Assembly: GCA_029547805.1 (NCBI GenBank)
Contig: JAKPOP010000006.1
Span: 22,050 to 86,049 of the forward strand
From: Deltaproteobacteria bacterium
GTDB lineage: Bacteria > Myxococcota_A > UBA9042 > DTJE01
Direction of reading: 5' to 3'
DNA: 64,000 bases
In this document: positions 1 through 10,227 of the stretch, piece after piece
How positions within the stretch are numbered: the first letter of the stretch is position 1
Layout of the letters: each line of letters opens with the position of its first letter
Position numbers and translations under genes: made by a program
Notes under the pieces: generated by a model
Seen by the model: only the letters and a program-made list of their open reading frames with translations
Told to the model about the DNA's origin: nothing
Database searches by the model: none

Positions 1-423
1 CCGGGCATGGATGTCCGGGGCCAGGATCTCGTCCGCCAGCCGGAAGCCCATCTCCTCCTCGGGGTCCAGGGTCCGCTCGGCGCCGACGGTCATCAGCACC
101 TGGGCGTGGAGCGGCGAGTGGGACCGGGCGATGATATGGCGAACCCCCGCCTGTTTCAGCAGGGCCGTGACCAGGATCGAGGACCCCATGTCCTCCCCCA
201 CCGAGACGACGACCACGTCGCAGGCCAGCAAACCGCAGGCCCGCAGGGTCTCCAGGTCCATCACGTTGGCCCGCAAGGCCCGGGTGACCTGGTCCCGGAT
301 CTGCAGTACCGGTTCTTCCTCCCGATCCACCGCCAGGACATCGACACCGGACCGGGCCAGGGCCAGGGCCACCGACCGCCCGAACAGTCCCAGTCCCACC
401 ACCCCCACCGTTCGAAGAGCCAT
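1..423 (-). CDS. trkA: TrkA-like NAD-binding K+ uptake regulatory subunit (3' end cut by window edge)
   Basis: Cytosolic regulator of a Trk/Ktr potassium transporter that binds NAD(H) or nucleotides and gates the membrane subunit. Only the first 141 residues lie in the window. They show a Rossmann start (GLGLFGRSVA near residues 10-19), an acidic end of strand 2 (AVDREEE) and the later strand VVVVSVGED, all typical of the TrkA-N domain; a TrkA-C domain would lie beyond base 1. The ATG at 423 has an AGGAGG about 6 bases upstream. It follows the trkH stop by 18 bases, so the two form an operon. The order (channel then regulator) and a single RCK half suggest the KtrAB-type arrangement. Family call is firm; Trk versus Ktr is not resolved. 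Confidence 0.9.
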   Translation of the reverse strand, partial: MALRTVGVVGLGLFGRSVALALARSGVDVLAVDREEEPVLQIRDQVTRALRANVMDLETLRACGLLACDVVVVSVGEDMGSSILVTALLKQAGVRHIIARSHSPLHAQVLMTVGAERTLDPEEEMGFRLADEILAPDIHAR

Positions 424-441
424 GGCTGCCTCCTGGACTGT

Positions 442-2199
442 CTATCCCACCAGCACCCGACCTTCGGGGAACTTCACCGCGGCCCTGGGCCTCTGCCCCA
501 GGGCCGTCACCAGAGTCAGGGGACCGACCCGCCCCAAGTACATCAGGCCCACCAGCAGCAGTTTGCCCCAGGGGTCCAGCAAGGGCGTCGCCCCGAGGCT
601 CAGGCCGACCGTGCCGAAAGCGCTGACGGCCTCGAAGACCAGATGCGACCCTGGGAGGCTCGCCTGGGTCCAGAGGAGGCCCCCGGCCACCAGCGTCGTC
701 ACCCCGAAGGAGAGCAGGGTGACGACCCCCGCCTTCTGGAAGGTCCGGAAGGGCAGGGACCTCCCCATCACCTCGATGGCCTCCTGTCCCCGGAGCATGC
801 TTCGCAGGGAGAGGAGCAGGACCACCGTCGTGGTCGTCTTGATGCCTCCTCCGGTCCCGCCGGGACAGGTACCGATGAACATCCAGAGGAGATAGATCAC
901 CAGGGCGGTCCGGGTGGTCCTGGCCATGTCCACCACGTTGAAGCCGGCGGTCCGGGCCGTCACGGACTGGAAGAACGAGGCCCAGAGGCGTTCCCCGACC
1001 GAGAGTCCCGCCTGGGCGCCGTCCCAGTCCGTGAGCAGCAGCAGCACGGTTCCCAGCGCCAGCAGCAGGACCGTCATCCGGCCGGCCAGCCGGGCATGGA
1101 GCGGCAGCCGTAATCGGGGCCGGTGGCGCTGCCACTGCCAGTTACGCCGGGCGAAGAGGGCCAGGAACACCGGGAAGCCCAGGCCTCCCAGGATGATCAG
1201 GCCCGCAATCGGCAAGAGGACCTCCGGGGCGTCCAGGAACTCCATGAGACTGGTCGGGAAGGTGGAGAACCCCGCGTTGCAGAAGGCCGAGACGGCATGG
1301 AACGACCCGTGCCAGAGGGCCTCGCCCCACTTCAGGTCGAGGTCCTGTCGAAAGGCCAGGGTCAGGCACAGGGTCCCGATCCCCTCGAAGACCAGCGTCA
1401 TGGCCAGGATCGACGCCAGGTTCGTCCCGGTGGTCACCGCCCCTTCCTCGTCCACCAGATCCTGGGCCAGGGATCGCCCCCGGATGCCCAGTGCGCCGCC
1501 CGCGATGGCCTGGAAGGCCGCCAGGGAGAGGGTCATGATGCCCAGGCCTCCAGCCTGGATCAGCAACAGGAGCACCACCTGCCCGAAGGACGAGAGGGTC
1601 GGCAGGGCAGGATTCGCCCCGGGGGCCACCGAGACGTTGATGGTGGACAACCCGGTCACGCAAAGGGCCGAGGTCGCGGTGAAGAGGGCGTCGATCCACG
1701 GGAGTCCCCGGAGGTCGATGGTGGATCGGGGCAGCGCCAGCAGCACGCCGCCACCCACGATGCCCCCGGCGAAGGACACCAGGGTGCCGATCGCCGGGTT
1801 CCGGAACAGGAGGTCCAGGGTCCGCTGTCCCAGGCCCGTGGAACGGAACAGGGAGACCATCCACAGCAGGCTGCGCAAGGTCCCCAGGATGGAGAAGGTC
1901 GTGAGACTCGGGGCAGTCCAGACCATCAGTACCAGCAGGACCCCGTCCGGGAGGGCCCTCCGGAGGTAGCGCATCCGGTGGACGGCCTGGTAGAGCCGGA
2001 GGGCATGGTGCAGCAGCGAGAGGGCGACCGAGGCCGCTGCGGAGGCATAGAGGGCGATGACTGCCAGGGGGTGGTCCCAGAGGAGGAGCCCCTCCACGGT
2101 CAGAATGATGCCCAGGAAGACCAACGTCACGAGTCCGGTCCAGAGGGCCGAGCGGCGCAACTGGTCCGGCAGGTCGCCGGGATAGGGGAACCACCTCAT
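442..2199 (-). CDS. trkH: TrkH/KtrB-family potassium channel-like transporter
   Basis: Integral inner-membrane K+ translocating subunit, 585 residues, longer than the usual 440-500 because of an extra N-terminal hydrophobic region of about 130 residues. Four pore-loop repeats are visible in order: CVTGLSTINV, FCNAGFST, ARTAGFNVVD and FGTVGLSLGA, each with the central glycine that forms the degenerate selectivity filter of the family. The ATG at 2199 is the first in frame; the ribosome binding site is poor. A promoter-like pair lies about 140 bases upstream (2341-2369). Followed 18 bases later by trkA, its regulatory partner. Confidence 0.93.
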   Translation of the reverse strand: MRWFPYPGDLPDQLRRSALWTGLVTLVFLGIILTVEGLLLWDHPLAVIALYASAAASVALSLLHHALRLYQAVHRMRYLRRALPDGVLLVLMVWTAPSLTTFSILGTLRSLLWMVSLFRSTGLGQRTLDLLFRNPAIGTLVSFAGGIVGGGVLLALPRSTIDLRGLPWIDALFTATSALCVTGLSTINVSVAPGANPALPTLSSFGQVVLLLLIQAGGLGIMTLSLAAFQAIAGGALGIRGRSLAQDLVDEEGAVTTGTNLASILAMTLVFEGIGTLCLTLAFRQDLDLKWGEALWHGSFHAVSAFCNAGFSTFPTSLMEFLDAPEVLLPIAGLIILGGLGFPVFLALFARRNWQWQRHRPRLRLPLHARLAGRMTVLLLALGTVLLLLTDWDGAQAGLSVGERLWASFFQSVTARTAGFNVVDMARTTRTALVIYLLWMFIGTCPGGTGGGIKTTTTVVLLLSLRSMLRGQEAIEVMGRSLPFRTFQKAGVVTLLSFGVTTLVAGGLLWTQASLPGSHLVFEAVSAFGTVGLSLGATPLLDPWGKLLLVGLMYLGRVGPLTLVTALGQRPRAAVKFPEGRVLVG

Positions 2200-2340
2200 G
2201 GCGCCGGAACTCGCAGAGGGTGGCGGAGCCGGCGACTCCTTCGACGGGACAGGACGTCGGGGAAGGGGCCACCGGGTTTCAGGAGGCCGGCAAGACCACT
2301 CATCGGGGCTTCTCCACCACCGGGTTCTCCCGAGGGGCCG

Positions 2341-2369
2341 ATGCTAGCACTCGCCGGCCCGCGCGTCGA
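2341..2369 (-). promoter_or_regulatory. Putative vegetative promoter for trkH-trkA
   Basis: On the minus strand a -35-like TCGACG (2364-2369) is followed after 17 bases by a -10-like TAGCAT (2341-2346). The pattern matches other promoter candidates in this window. It would give a leader of about 135 bases before trkH. Confidence 0.4.
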
Positions 2370-2448
2370 TTCCCTCCACGCAGTGACTGGCATCCCGGAG
2401 GACCGAAGGGGATAATGGCGCCTGGCGGGCCGGCGAGGGAACAGGTCG

Positions 2449-5400
2449 ATGGCCGGGTTTCGGACCGACTGGATGGAGATCTGCAACCGCCTGCTGGATC
2501 GACTCCGCGAGGGGGAGATCGGCCGGGTGCAACGGGAGGACCTGGAGGCCCTCGAGGACATCCTGACGGCGGGACTGCGGGCCATCCCGGTCCTGGTGGA
2601 GTCCCGGGAGGGGACCGCCAGACGACCCGGGCAGGGGGAGGACCCGGAACTGGTCCGGTGGTTGCGAGGCCTGTCCAGTCCGGGCCTCCGGCGGGTGGGG
2701 CGAGGGTCCCTGGTTCGGGCCCTCCGGGCGCTGGAGCGGGCGGTCTTCCAGGAATCGGCCCGCAGTCCGGGCGTCTCGCGTTGGCGCGAGGAGATCCAGG
2801 AGGGCTTCCTGCGGCTCCTGGTCTCGGTGGCGGAAGCGGGTCCGACGGAACCCATCGCCGCCGGGACCTCCGGTGCGGGAGAGGGCGGGCCCACGATCGG
2901 CGGGTTGAGCCCGGAACGGCTCCTGGGGGTGCTGGACTCCCTGGGAAACCCGATCTTCCTCCTGGGTCCGGACCTCCGGGTGACCTGGTGCAACCAGGCG
3001 GCCTCCTGGATGTTCCGAGGGAAGGAGGCGCCTGGGGGCGGCGGGGTCGATTCGGCGCCGGCGATCGTGGACATGGTTCCCGAGATCCCGGTCGCCCTGG
3101 CGGCCATGGAGCAGGGGGGGCAGGCCGAGGCCAGTCTCGAACGACGGGTCGAGACGCGACATGGTCCGCGGCACTTCCACCTCCGGATCCGGCGACTGGT
3201 CGGCCTTGACGGTCGGGAGATCGGTCGGGTGGTGGTGATGACCGATCTCTCGCGGCACCTGGAGATGGAAAAGGTCCTGCGACAGGCCCGGACCCGCCTG
3301 GAGGAGAAGGTCCAGGAGCGGACCGACGAGCTGGAGCGCCTGAATCAGGCCTTGCTGGCCGAGGTCCGGGAGCGGAACGAGACCGAGGCGGTCCTGCGGG
3401 AGAGCGAGGCCCGATGGCGGTCCCTGGTGGACCTCTCCCCCGATGGGGTGCTGGTGATTCGCCAGGACCGGGTGGTCTTCTACAACCAGGCGGCGGCGCG
3501 AATGCTGGGGATTCCCAGGGAGATGGCGTCCCCTCCGTCCCTGGTGGATCTGGTGCACCCGGACGACCGGGAGGAGATGACTCGGCGCATCGCCCGGGAG
3601 ATGCAGGGCGAGGTCGTCCCGGAACGTCGGGAGGCCCGCTTCGTGGATCGAACGGGCCGGGTGATCGACGTGGAGATGGCGTCCTCGACGGTCGTCTGGC
3701 AGAGGGAATCGGCAATCCAGATGGTGATCCGGGACGTCCGGGTGCAGCGACGGCTGCTGCGGGAGGCACAGCAGCGGGTCGTGGCGTACGACGCCATCCT
3801 GGAGGCCCGGGACCGCCTGGCCCAGGGGGACCTCGGCGCCGCGGGGAACGAGGTGGCCCGGTGCCTTGGCAAGGCCCTGGGGGCCTGTCGGGTCTTCTAC
3901 TGGGTTCCGGGATCGGGGCCCGAGGGGTACGCAGTGGGCGGGCTCTACGGGGAACTCGCCGGGGACGAGGAGGCCCTGGCCGGCCTGCACGGGATTCCCG
4001 AGGGGGCGCTGCCGTGGTTCCGCCGGGCGGTGTCCGGTGGCGATGCCATGGAGGTCCGGGATTGCGCCGACCGCTCCCGGTGGCCTCCCGAGTGGGTCGG
4101 GGATGCCCGGGGCGCCGTGATCTGCCCCGTTCGACATCACGAACGGGTGTTCGGGGTGGCCCTCTGCCTGTTCCGGGAGGAGATCCAGGGACCCGAGACC
4201 CGCCTGCGGCTCGTGCGGACGGTCGGGGGATACCTGGGCGCCGTGCTGGCGAACCTGTGGATGTACCGGCGCTTCCGGGAGGCCGAGACCCGGTTCCGGT
4301 CGATCTTCGAGAACGCCCTGGAGGGCATGTACGCCTGCACGCCGGACCACTGCCTGGTCGCTGTGAACCCGTCCCTGGCCCGGATCCTGGGCCATTCGGA
4401 CCCGACGGCCATGATGATCGACCCCGAGGACTTCCGGCGCAAGGTCCATGCAGACCCGACGCGACGGGAGGCGTTCCTTCAGGAACTCCGGGAGAAGGGC
4501 CAGGTGATGGGCTTCGAGTACCCGGCCCGGCGGGCTGATGGGAGGAAGGTCTGGGTCTCGGAGACGGCCTGGGCCATCCGGGATGAACGGGGCGAAACGG
4601 TCCGCTACGAGGGCGTGATCGAGGACGTGAGCCGGCGGCGGGAACTGGAGGACCAGTTGCTCCAGTCCCAGAAGCAGGAAGCCCTGGGGCGCCTGACCGG
4701 GGGGATCGCCCACGATTTCAACAACCTGTTGACCATCATCCTGGGGTACCTGGGCCAGGTGCTGGAGGATGGGAACCTGCCGCAACCGACGGAATCCTCC
4801 TTGCGGGAGGTGGAACAGGCCGCCCTCCGGGCCGCCCAGTTGACCCGCCAGTTGCTGATCTTCGGCCGGAGCCAGCCCTCGGAGACCCAGGCGGTGGAAC
4901 TGACCGGTGCGGTCCGGGGGCTCGGGGGGCTCCTCAAGCGGCTCCTCGGGGAGCAGGTCCTGCTGGAGATGAAGGTCGCCGAGGCCCCCCTCTGGTCCCG
5001 CCTGGAAGGGGGACAACTGGACCAGGTGCTGATCAACCTGGCAATCAATTCCCGGGATGCGATGCCGGACGGAGGCCGCCTGATCATCGAGGTGGGGTCC
5101 CGGATCCTGCTGGATCCCGAGGAGCATCACGGGGTCGTGCTGGGACCGGGTCCCTGCGGGGAGATCCGGGTCACGGACACGGGGGTCGGGATGGGGCCGG
5201 AGGTCCAGGCCCGGATCTTCGAGCCCTTCTTCTCGACCAAGGGGTCCGGCGAGCGCTCGGGCCTGGGGCTGGCGGTCGTCTACGGGATCGTGCACAAGAG
5301 CGGCGGCATCATCCGCTGCGAGAGCGAGCCCGGCAAGGGCACCACGATGCGGATCCTGTTGCCCCTGGTGGCCCCCGACAACGGGACGACTGCGGGAGGT

Positions 5401-5811
5401 CCGGTGGTCCCGGTGACCCGGTCCCAGGGGGCTGCCAGGGTGCTCCTGGTGGAGGACGAGGGCCCCCTGCGGGAGTTCCTCCGGATGACATTGGAGCACG
5501 CGGGATACGAGGTCCTGGTGGCGCCCGACGGGGCCGCGGCGAGGCAGCGTCTCCAGGAGGAGGGGGTCATCCCGGACCTCCTGGTCAGCGACCTGGTGAT
5601 GCCCGGAGAAGGGGGCCAGGACCTCGCCCGGTCCCTGCGGCAGGTCTTCCCCGGCCTCCCGGTGCTCTTCATCAGCGGCTACTCCCCAAAGGACGTGGTG
5701 GACCCCGGGTCCCGGGAGGCCTCCTGGACGTTCCTCCAGAAGCCGTTCCAGAGGGGGCAGTTGCTCGCGAAGGTCGAGGCGCTGCTGGCCGCTTCCCGGG
5801 AGGCGGGGTGA
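2449..5811 (+). CDS. Cytosolic multi-PAS hybrid histidine kinase with C-terminal receiver
   Basis: Signal-transducing kinase of 1120 residues without membrane segments. Domains in order: an unrecognised helical N-terminus (1-150), PAS (about 160-285), a short coiled coil (QARTRLEEKVQERTDEL), PAS (about 315-435), a GAF-like region (about 440-605), PAS (about 615-735), HisKA with phospho-accepting His755 in GGIAHDFNNLL, HATPase with N box (NLAINSRDAMPDG) and G boxes (DTGVGMG, GSGERSGLGLAVV), and a receiver with Asp1048 in SDLVMPGEGG and Lys in LQKPF. The H box is of the IAHDFNN type common in delta-proteobacterial hybrid kinases. No response regulator gene is adjacent, so the output is unknown. 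The signal is presumably small or redox-related, given only soluble sensor domains. The start at 2449 has a weak AGGGA 10 bases upstream. Confidence 0.93.
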   Translation: MAGFRTDWMEICNRLLDRLREGEIGRVQREDLEALEDILTAGLRAIPVLVESREGTARRPGQGEDPELVRWLRGLSSPGLRRVGRGSLVRALRALERAVFQESARSPGVSRWREEIQEGFLRLLVSVAEAGPTEPIAAGTSGAGEGGPTIGGLSPERLLGVLDSLGNPIFLLGPDLRVTWCNQAASWMFRGKEAPGGGGVDSAPAIVDMVPEIPVALAAMEQGGQAEASLERRVETRHGPRHFHLRIRRLVGLDGREIGRVVVMTDLSRHLEMEKVLRQARTRLEEKVQERTDELERLNQALLAEVRERNETEAVLRESEARWRSLVDLSPDGVLVIRQDRVVFYNQAAARMLGIPREMASPPSLVDLVHPDDREEMTRRIAREMQGEVVPERREARFVDRTGRVIDVEMASSTVVWQRESAIQMVIRDVRVQRRLLREAQQRVVAYDAILEARDRLAQGDLGAAGNEVARCLGKALGACRVFYWVPGSGPEGYAVGGLYGELAGDEEALAGLHGIPEGALPWFRRAVSGGDAMEVRDCADRSRWPPEWVGDARGAVICPVRHHERVFGVALCLFREEIQGPETRLRLVRTVGGYLGAVLANLWMYRRFREAETRFRSIFENALEGMYACTPDHCLVAVNPSLARILGHSDPTAMMIDPEDFRRKVHADPTRREAFLQELREKGQVMGFEYPARRADGRKVWVSETAWAIRDERGETVRYEGVIEDVSRRRELEDQLLQSQKQEALGRLTGGIAHDFNNLLTIILGYLGQVLEDGNLPQPTESSLREVEQAALRAAQLTRQLLIFGRSQPSETQAVELTGAVRGLGGLLKRLLGEQVLLEMKVAEAPLWSRLEGGQLDQVLINLAINSRDAMPDGGRLIIEVGSRILLDPEEHHGVVLGPGPCGEIRVTDTGVGMGPEVQARIFEPFFSTKGSGERSGLGLAVVYGIVHKSGGIIRCESEPGKGTTMRILLPLVAPDNGTTAGGPVVPVTRSQGAARVLLVEDEGPLREFLRMTLEHAGYEVLVAPDGAAARQRLQEEGVIPDLLVSDLVMPGEGGQDLARSLRQVFPGLPVLFISGYSPKDVVDPGSREASWTFLQKPFQRGQLLAKVEALLAASREAG

Positions 5812-5827
5812 CCCTCGCGTCGGCGCC

Positions 5828-6958
5828 TCAGGCCAGGAGGCGCGCCATGCCGTCGGCCAGGAACATGCCCCGGTCCGTCGGCACCAGGAGGTCGCCCCGT
5901 TGGCGGATCAGCCCCCGGGCGATGAGCCTTCCCAGGCGGGACCGGGCCTCTGGCGAATCGCCCAGCATCGCCGCCGGGAGGCCCTCGAGGGACCGGAGGC
6001 CCAGCAGCAACACTTCCAGCCGGACCTGTTCCGGGGTCAGGGGGTCTTCCATCGCCGTGGGCAGGAGGCCTCGGTCCAGGCGCCGGAGCCAGGCCTCCAG
6101 GGACCGGAGGTCTTGCCAGCGCCGGGCGCCGTCGAAGGAGTGGGCGCCGGGTCCCAGGCCCAGCACCGGCACCCGACGCCAGTAGCGCCGGTTGTGTCGG
6201 GATCGATGCCCCGCGTCGATGGCCCAGTTCGAGACCTCGTAGTGCAGGTATCCCGCCCGGCGGAGGCGGTCCGTGGCAGCCCGGTAGAGGCGTGCCAGCA
6301 CGGCATCCGAGGCCAGGCGAATCGCTCCTCGGGCCACGGCCCGGACCAGGGGAGTGCGGCCCTCGGGGGTCAGGGCATAGAGGGACAGGTGCTCGGGCCG
6401 GAAGGCGATCACCTCGTCCAGGGTCTCGGTCCAGTCGGCGACGCCCTGGCCAGGAATCCCGAACAGCAGGTCGATTCCGAGGTCGTCGCAGCCCTGGTCC
6501 CGGGCCAGGCGCATCGCCCGTCGTGCCTGGGCCCCGTCGTGGCGGCGGCCCAGCGACTTCAGCAGGTCGTCCCGGAGGGCCTGGACTCCGAGGCTCAGGC
6601 GCCGGAAGCCCAGGTTCCGCCAGGCCGCCAGGTGCTCTCGGGTGACGTCCTGGGGATTCGCCTCGAGGGTCCACTCCTCGGCCTGATCCAGGGGCAGTGC
6701 CTCCCGAAGTCCCTGGACCAACGCGGTCAGGAGCGGCAGGGGCAGCAGGCTCGGGGTGCCGCCTCCCAGATAGAAGGTGCCGAAGGGTTCCGGGCCCCAG
6801 GATCGCATCCGGGCCTCCCGCAGCACCCCCTCGACGAAGCGGGGCATGCGGTCCAGACGGGTCCCCGACACGAAGGCGCAGTAGCGGCAGCGGGACTCGC
6901 AGAAGGGAACGTGGACGTAGAGCCCCGGGGCCTCCGGGCGGTCCTCGTCAGTCTTCAT
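5828..6958 (-). CDS. hemW: HemW-like radical SAM haem chaperone
   Basis: Radical SAM protein of the coproporphyrinogen-oxidase-like group, 376 residues. HemW proteins bind haem and a [4Fe-4S] cluster and are thought to deliver haem to respiratory enzymes. The cluster motif CESRCRYC follows LYVHVPF near residues 13-26, and GGGTPSLL and the GIPGQ segment are the SAM and barrel signatures. The C-terminal winged-helix part ([13 protein letters not shown]) is the HemW type rather than the oxidative HemN type. The N-terminal extra Cys of true HemN is absent. The ATG at 6958 lies inside the end of lepA (11-base overlap), so the genes are translationally coupled, an arrangement seen in many bacteria. 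Confidence 0.92.
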   Translation of the reverse strand: MKTDEDRPEAPGLYVHVPFCESRCRYCAFVSGTRLDRMPRFVEGVLREARMRSWGPEPFGTFYLGGGTPSLLPLPLLTALVQGLREALPLDQAEEWTLEANPQDVTREHLAAWRNLGFRRLSLGVQALRDDLLKSLGRRHDGAQARRAMRLARDQGCDDLGIDLLFGIPGQGVADWTETLDEVIAFRPEHLSLYALTPEGRTPLVRAVARGAIRLASDAVLARLYRAATDRLRRAGYLHYEVSNWAIDAGHRSRHNRRYWRRVPVLGLGPGAHSFDGARRWQDLRSLEAWLRRLDRGLLPTAMEDPLTPEQVRLEVLLLGLRSLEGLPAAMLGDSPEARSRLGRLIARGLIRQRGDLLVPTDRGMFLADGMARLLA

Positions 6959-8747
6959 CCCGGGACTTCAGGACGGCGATGAACGCCGATTGCGGGATCT
7001 CCACGTCCCCCACGACCTTCAGGCGGCGCTTGCCGGCCTTCTGCTTCTCCAGCAGTTTGCGCTTCCGGGTGATGTCCCCGCCGTAGCACTTCGCGGTGAC
7101 GTCCTTCCGGAAGGGGGCGATGGTCTCCCGGGCGATGATGTGTCCGCCGATGGCTCCCTGGATGGGGATCTTGAACTGCTGCCGGGGGATCTCGTCCTTC
7201 AGGCGCTCGCAGGCCTGGACCGCCCGCTCTCGGGCGCGATCCCGGTGGACGATCATCGACAGGGCGTCCACCCGCTCCCCGTTCACCAGGATGTCCAGCT
7301 TCACGAGGTCCGACGGGCGATAGTCCAGCAGTTCATAGTCGAAGGACCCGTAGCCCTGGGTGAGGCTCTTGAGGCGGTCATAGAAATCGAAGATGGCCTC
7401 GGCCAGGGGCATGTCGAATCGGAGTTCCACCCGCCCCGGCGAGGGATAGTGCAGTTCCTGATTCACCCCCCGGCGATCCATGCACAGGCGCATCAGGGAC
7501 CCCAGGTAGCGCTCCGGGGCCAGGATCGTGGCCCGGATGAAGGGCTCCTCGGCGCCGACGATCCGCGCGGGGTCGGGGTAGTGGGCCGGGTTGTCCACCT
7601 CGATGGTCCGACCGTCGGTGAGGGTGAAGCGGTAGATCACGGAGGGGGCCGTCAGGATCAGGGACTGGCCGTATTCCCGTTCCAGGCGCTCCTGGACGAT
7701 CTCCAGGTGCAGGAGTCCCAGGAATCCGCATCGAAATCCCTGGCCCAGGGCCGCCGAGGAGTCCTTCTGGTAGACCAGGGCCGCGTCGTTCAGCTGATAC
7801 TTCTCGAGGGCCTCGGCCAGGGCCTCGTAGTCCTCCGACGACACGGGGTAGAGGCTGCTGAAGACCACGGGCTTGAACTCCCGGAACCCCTTGAGAGGGG
7901 CTGCGGCGGGGCGGTTCGCCAGCGTGATCGTGTCCCCGACGTGGGTGTCGGCGATGGACTTCACCCCCGCGATCAGGTAGCCCACCTCGCCGGCCTGGAG
8001 CCGCGGCCGGGCCTCGCGGCGGATGCGGAAGACGCCCACCTCCTCGACGCGGAAGGTCTTGCCGCTGGCCATCATGCGGATCGTGTCCCCGGGCCGGACC
8101 TCGCCGTCGAAGACCCGCACCGAGGCCACGGCTCCGCGGAAGGGGTCGTAGAAGGCGTCGAAGATCAACGCCCGGAGGGGGTCCTCGGACCGGCCCCGGG
8201 GGGGCGGGATGTGGCGCACGATGGCCTGCAGCAGTTCATCGATCCCGATGCCCTGCTTCGCGGAGACCAGCAGGGCCCCGTCCGAGGGAAGGCCCAGTTC
8301 CTGCTCGATCTCCGACCGGGTCCGGTCCACGTCGGCCGACGGGAGGTCGATCTTGTTGATGACGGGCAGGATCTCCAGGTCGTGCTCCAGGGCCAGGTAG
8401 AGGTTCGCCACGGTCTGGGCCTGGACCCCCTGGGAGGCGTCCACCACCAGCAGCACCCCCTCGCAGGATGCCAGGGCTCGACTCACCTCGTAGGTGAAGT
8501 CCACGTGCCCGGGGGTGTCGATCAGGTTCAGTTCCCACGGACGGCCATCTGCGTCGGTGAAGGGGAGATTGCAGGTCTGGGTCTTGATCGTGATTCCCCG
8601 CTCCCGCTCCAGGTCCAGGTTGTCCAGGATCTGGTCCCGGAAGTTCCGGTCCTCCACCACCCCGCAGTGCTGGATCAACCGGTCGGCGAGCGTGGACTTG
8701 CCGTGGTCGATGTGGGCGATGATGCTGAAATTGCGGACGTTCTCCAC
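6948..8747 (-). CDS. lepA: Elongation factor 4 (back-translocating GTPase LepA)
   Basis: Translational GTPase that back-translocates stalled ribosomes and assists 30S biogenesis; cytosolic with membrane association. G motifs are intact: AHIDHGKST (G1), RGITI (G2), DTPGH (G3), NKID (G4) and SAK (G5). The LepA-specific C-terminal domain is present ([17 protein letters not shown]). I start at GTG 8747 ([12 protein letters not shown]), which has GGGAG 5 bases upstream and gives 599 residues, the family length. The frame stays open upstream to a TTG at 8780, but that overlaps the -10 of a promoter at 8780-8808. Downstream hemW overlaps by 11 bases. Confidence 0.97.
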   Translation of the reverse strand: MENVRNFSIIAHIDHGKSTLADRLIQHCGVVEDRNFRDQILDNLDLERERGITIKTQTCNLPFTDADGRPWELNLIDTPGHVDFTYEVSRALASCEGVLLVVDASQGVQAQTVANLYLALEHDLEILPVINKIDLPSADVDRTRSEIEQELGLPSDGALLVSAKQGIGIDELLQAIVRHIPPPRGRSEDPLRALIFDAFYDPFRGAVASVRVFDGEVRPGDTIRMMASGKTFRVEEVGVFRIRREARPRLQAGEVGYLIAGVKSIADTHVGDTITLANRPAAAPLKGFREFKPVVFSSLYPVSSEDYEALAEALEKYQLNDAALVYQKDSSAALGQGFRCGFLGLLHLEIVQERLEREYGQSLILTAPSVIYRFTLTDGRTIEVDNPAHYPDPARIVGAEEPFIRATILAPERYLGSLMRLCMDRRGVNQELHYPSPGRVELRFDMPLAEAIFDFYDRLKSLTQGYGSFDYELLDYRPSDLVKLDILVNGERVDALSMIVHRDRARERAVQACERLKDEIPRQQFKIPIQGAIGGHIIARETIAPFRKDVTAKCYGGDITRKRKLLEKQKAGKRRLKVVGDVEIPQSAFIAVLKSRDED

Positions 8748-8779
8748 GGGCGCTCCCGCTTCCCGGTTCTGGCGGCGCA

Positions 8780-8808
8780 AGGATGGACGGGGGCAGAGGT
8801 CCTGTCAA
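8780..8808 (-). promoter_or_regulatory. Putative promoter for lepA-hemW
   Basis: Minus strand TTGACA (8803-8808), 17-base spacer, CATCCT (8780-8785). Predicted start of RNA about 25 bases before the lepA GTG. The -35 matches consensus exactly; the -10 is weaker. Confidence 0.5.
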
Positions 8809-10055
8809 GGCGCGCGGCAGGCATTCCAGGGGTCGTCGGGGGCGCAGGTCCACGTGCCGCTGCCGCACATGGCGTAGGTGATCAGGGCCTCGTCGCAGGA
8901 GGAGTACCATCCCTCGGACCGGGTCCCGATGTGCAGGCAGATCGCGTCGCAACGGGAGCAGTCCGCCGGCATGATGGGCTTGCCGGTGCAGGGATTCACC
9001 CACTGCCAGCCCCCGACTCCGTCCTTCAGGCACTCTGGCACGCAGTCCGCTCCCGGGACATTGCAGGAGCAGAAAGGGACCTCCAGCCCACCGGGACACT
9101 GGAAGAGTCCCGGCGTGCTCTCGCTGGTGCATCTCCCTCCCACGCAGGTGTCGGTGGCCAGGAGGACGCAGTTCCGTCTGGGGCCGCATTGCGAAAAGGC
9201 GATGAGCCCGGCATCGTCCCGCCAGCCCTCGCTCCGGGTGCCGATGGCGCTGCACACGGGGCCCTGCCCCGGGGTGCAGGGGGGATCCTTGCGAAGGAAC
9301 TCCTGGGTGCACGGGTTCCTCCACCCGAAGGCTCCGGAGCCCGGGTCCACTTCCTGGCAGTCCGGCACGCAGCCGAGGTCCTGCTCGCAGGTGCACCAGG
9401 GAACCCGGCTTCCATCGGGGCAGGGCACCATGTCCGCGGTTCCGGGCCTGCAGAGGGTGGGACACTGCCATTCCGGGTGGTCAATGCAGGAGATTCCCTG
9501 GTCGGTGCAGCGGCAGTGGGGGACCATCGATCCGTCCGGGCAGGTGTACCGGGGCTCCTCGTAACCGGAGCAGTCGCACTGGCAGGTCCCCTCCGGTGCG
9601 CAGAAGGCCTTCGGGCATCCCGCAAGCCTCCCGTTGCAGTCGTCGTCCTGGGCGCAGTCCCGGCAGGCACAGATGGGGCATCCCTGGGCGTCCTGGGCGA
9701 AGCCGAACTCGCACCAGAGGCCGCAGGAGACGGGTTCGCAGGCGTCGGACGCCGTGTCTTCCCGGGGCCCATCGGTCCCGATGTCCACCGTCCCGTCGAG
9801 GATGCCGTCAGGGAGGCCCGGGACCTCCTCGGGACCACCGGGGTCCGCTGCCTCGGGAGCGGGATCCCGGTTCGTGTCCTCGGCGATCCCGTCGGCCAGA
9901 GGCGGGGCATCCGTCGCCGGGTCCGACGCCGCACCATCCGGGGCCGCCTCCGGCGCCGCATCCAGGCCCGGCGGGAGTTCGGGGAACGGCTGGACCTTCG
10001 TGGTGCAGGAGGCCATCACGAGACAGACGAGGCCCATCGTGGATCGTCCCTTCAT
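8805..10055 (-). CDS. Cys-rich surface lipoprotein with antistasin-like segment and duplicated C-terminal module
   Basis: Predicted lipoprotein, 416 residues: MKGRSTMGLVCLVMASC ends in a lipobox (VMASC). A spacer of about 80 residues rich in Asp, Pro, Gly and Ala follows. Then a Cys-rich region starts with CGLWCEFGFA and GCPICACRDC, which resembles antistasin-type inhibitor repeats, and several CPxGxxVPxCxC units follow. The last 170 residues contain a duplicated module: WRNPCT and IGTRSEGWRDDAG, then WVNPCTGKP and IGTRSEGWYSSC. About 40 cysteines imply an oxidised extracytoplasmic location. The ATG at 10055 is chosen over 10076 because AGGAGGG lies 8 bases before it. A TACAAT hexamer (10088-10093, minus strand) may be its -10. 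Function unknown; adhesion or protease binding are guesses. Confidence 0.8.
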   Translation of the reverse strand: MKGRSTMGLVCLVMASCTTKVQPFPELPPGLDAAPEAAPDGAASDPATDAPPLADGIAEDTNRDPAPEAADPGGPEEVPGLPDGILDGTVDIGTDGPREDTASDACEPVSCGLWCEFGFAQDAQGCPICACRDCAQDDDCNGRLAGCPKAFCAPEGTCQCDCSGYEEPRYTCPDGSMVPHCRCTDQGISCIDHPEWQCPTLCRPGTADMVPCPDGSRVPWCTCEQDLGCVPDCQEVDPGSGAFGWRNPCTQEFLRKDPPCTPGQGPVCSAIGTRSEGWRDDAGLIAFSQCGPRRNCVLLATDTCVGGRCTSESTPGLFQCPGGLEVPFCSCNVPGADCVPECLKDGVGGWQWVNPCTGKPIMPADCSRCDAICLHIGTRSEGWYSSCDEALITYAMCGSGTWTCAPDDPWNACRAP

Positions 10056-10172
10056 GGAGCCGACCCTCCTGTTCATGGACGGGTCTCATTGTAACGCGTT
10101 GCGGGCCATCTCGCCCACCGGTTCTCCGGCGCGGCGAGGACCTCTTGCGACGGGACGGCGAACCCCCGGATC

Positions 10173-10201
10173 TTGTCCCGGCGTCGCGCCTGCGCTAGCG
10201 T
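10173..10201 (+). promoter_or_regulatory. Putative promoter for the flavin-reductase-like gene
   Basis: TTGTCC (10173-10178), 17 bases, TAGCGT (10196-10201). Transcription would start about 20 bases before the ATG at 10228. Confidence 0.45.
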
Positions 10202-10227
10202 CAGGGGAGCCGTTCGGGAGGCCTCCC

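Noticed and set aside
2344..5499. 1051-residue open frame antisense to the hybrid kinase
   Set aside because: Antisense shadow of a certain gene; composition typical of reversed GC-rich codons.
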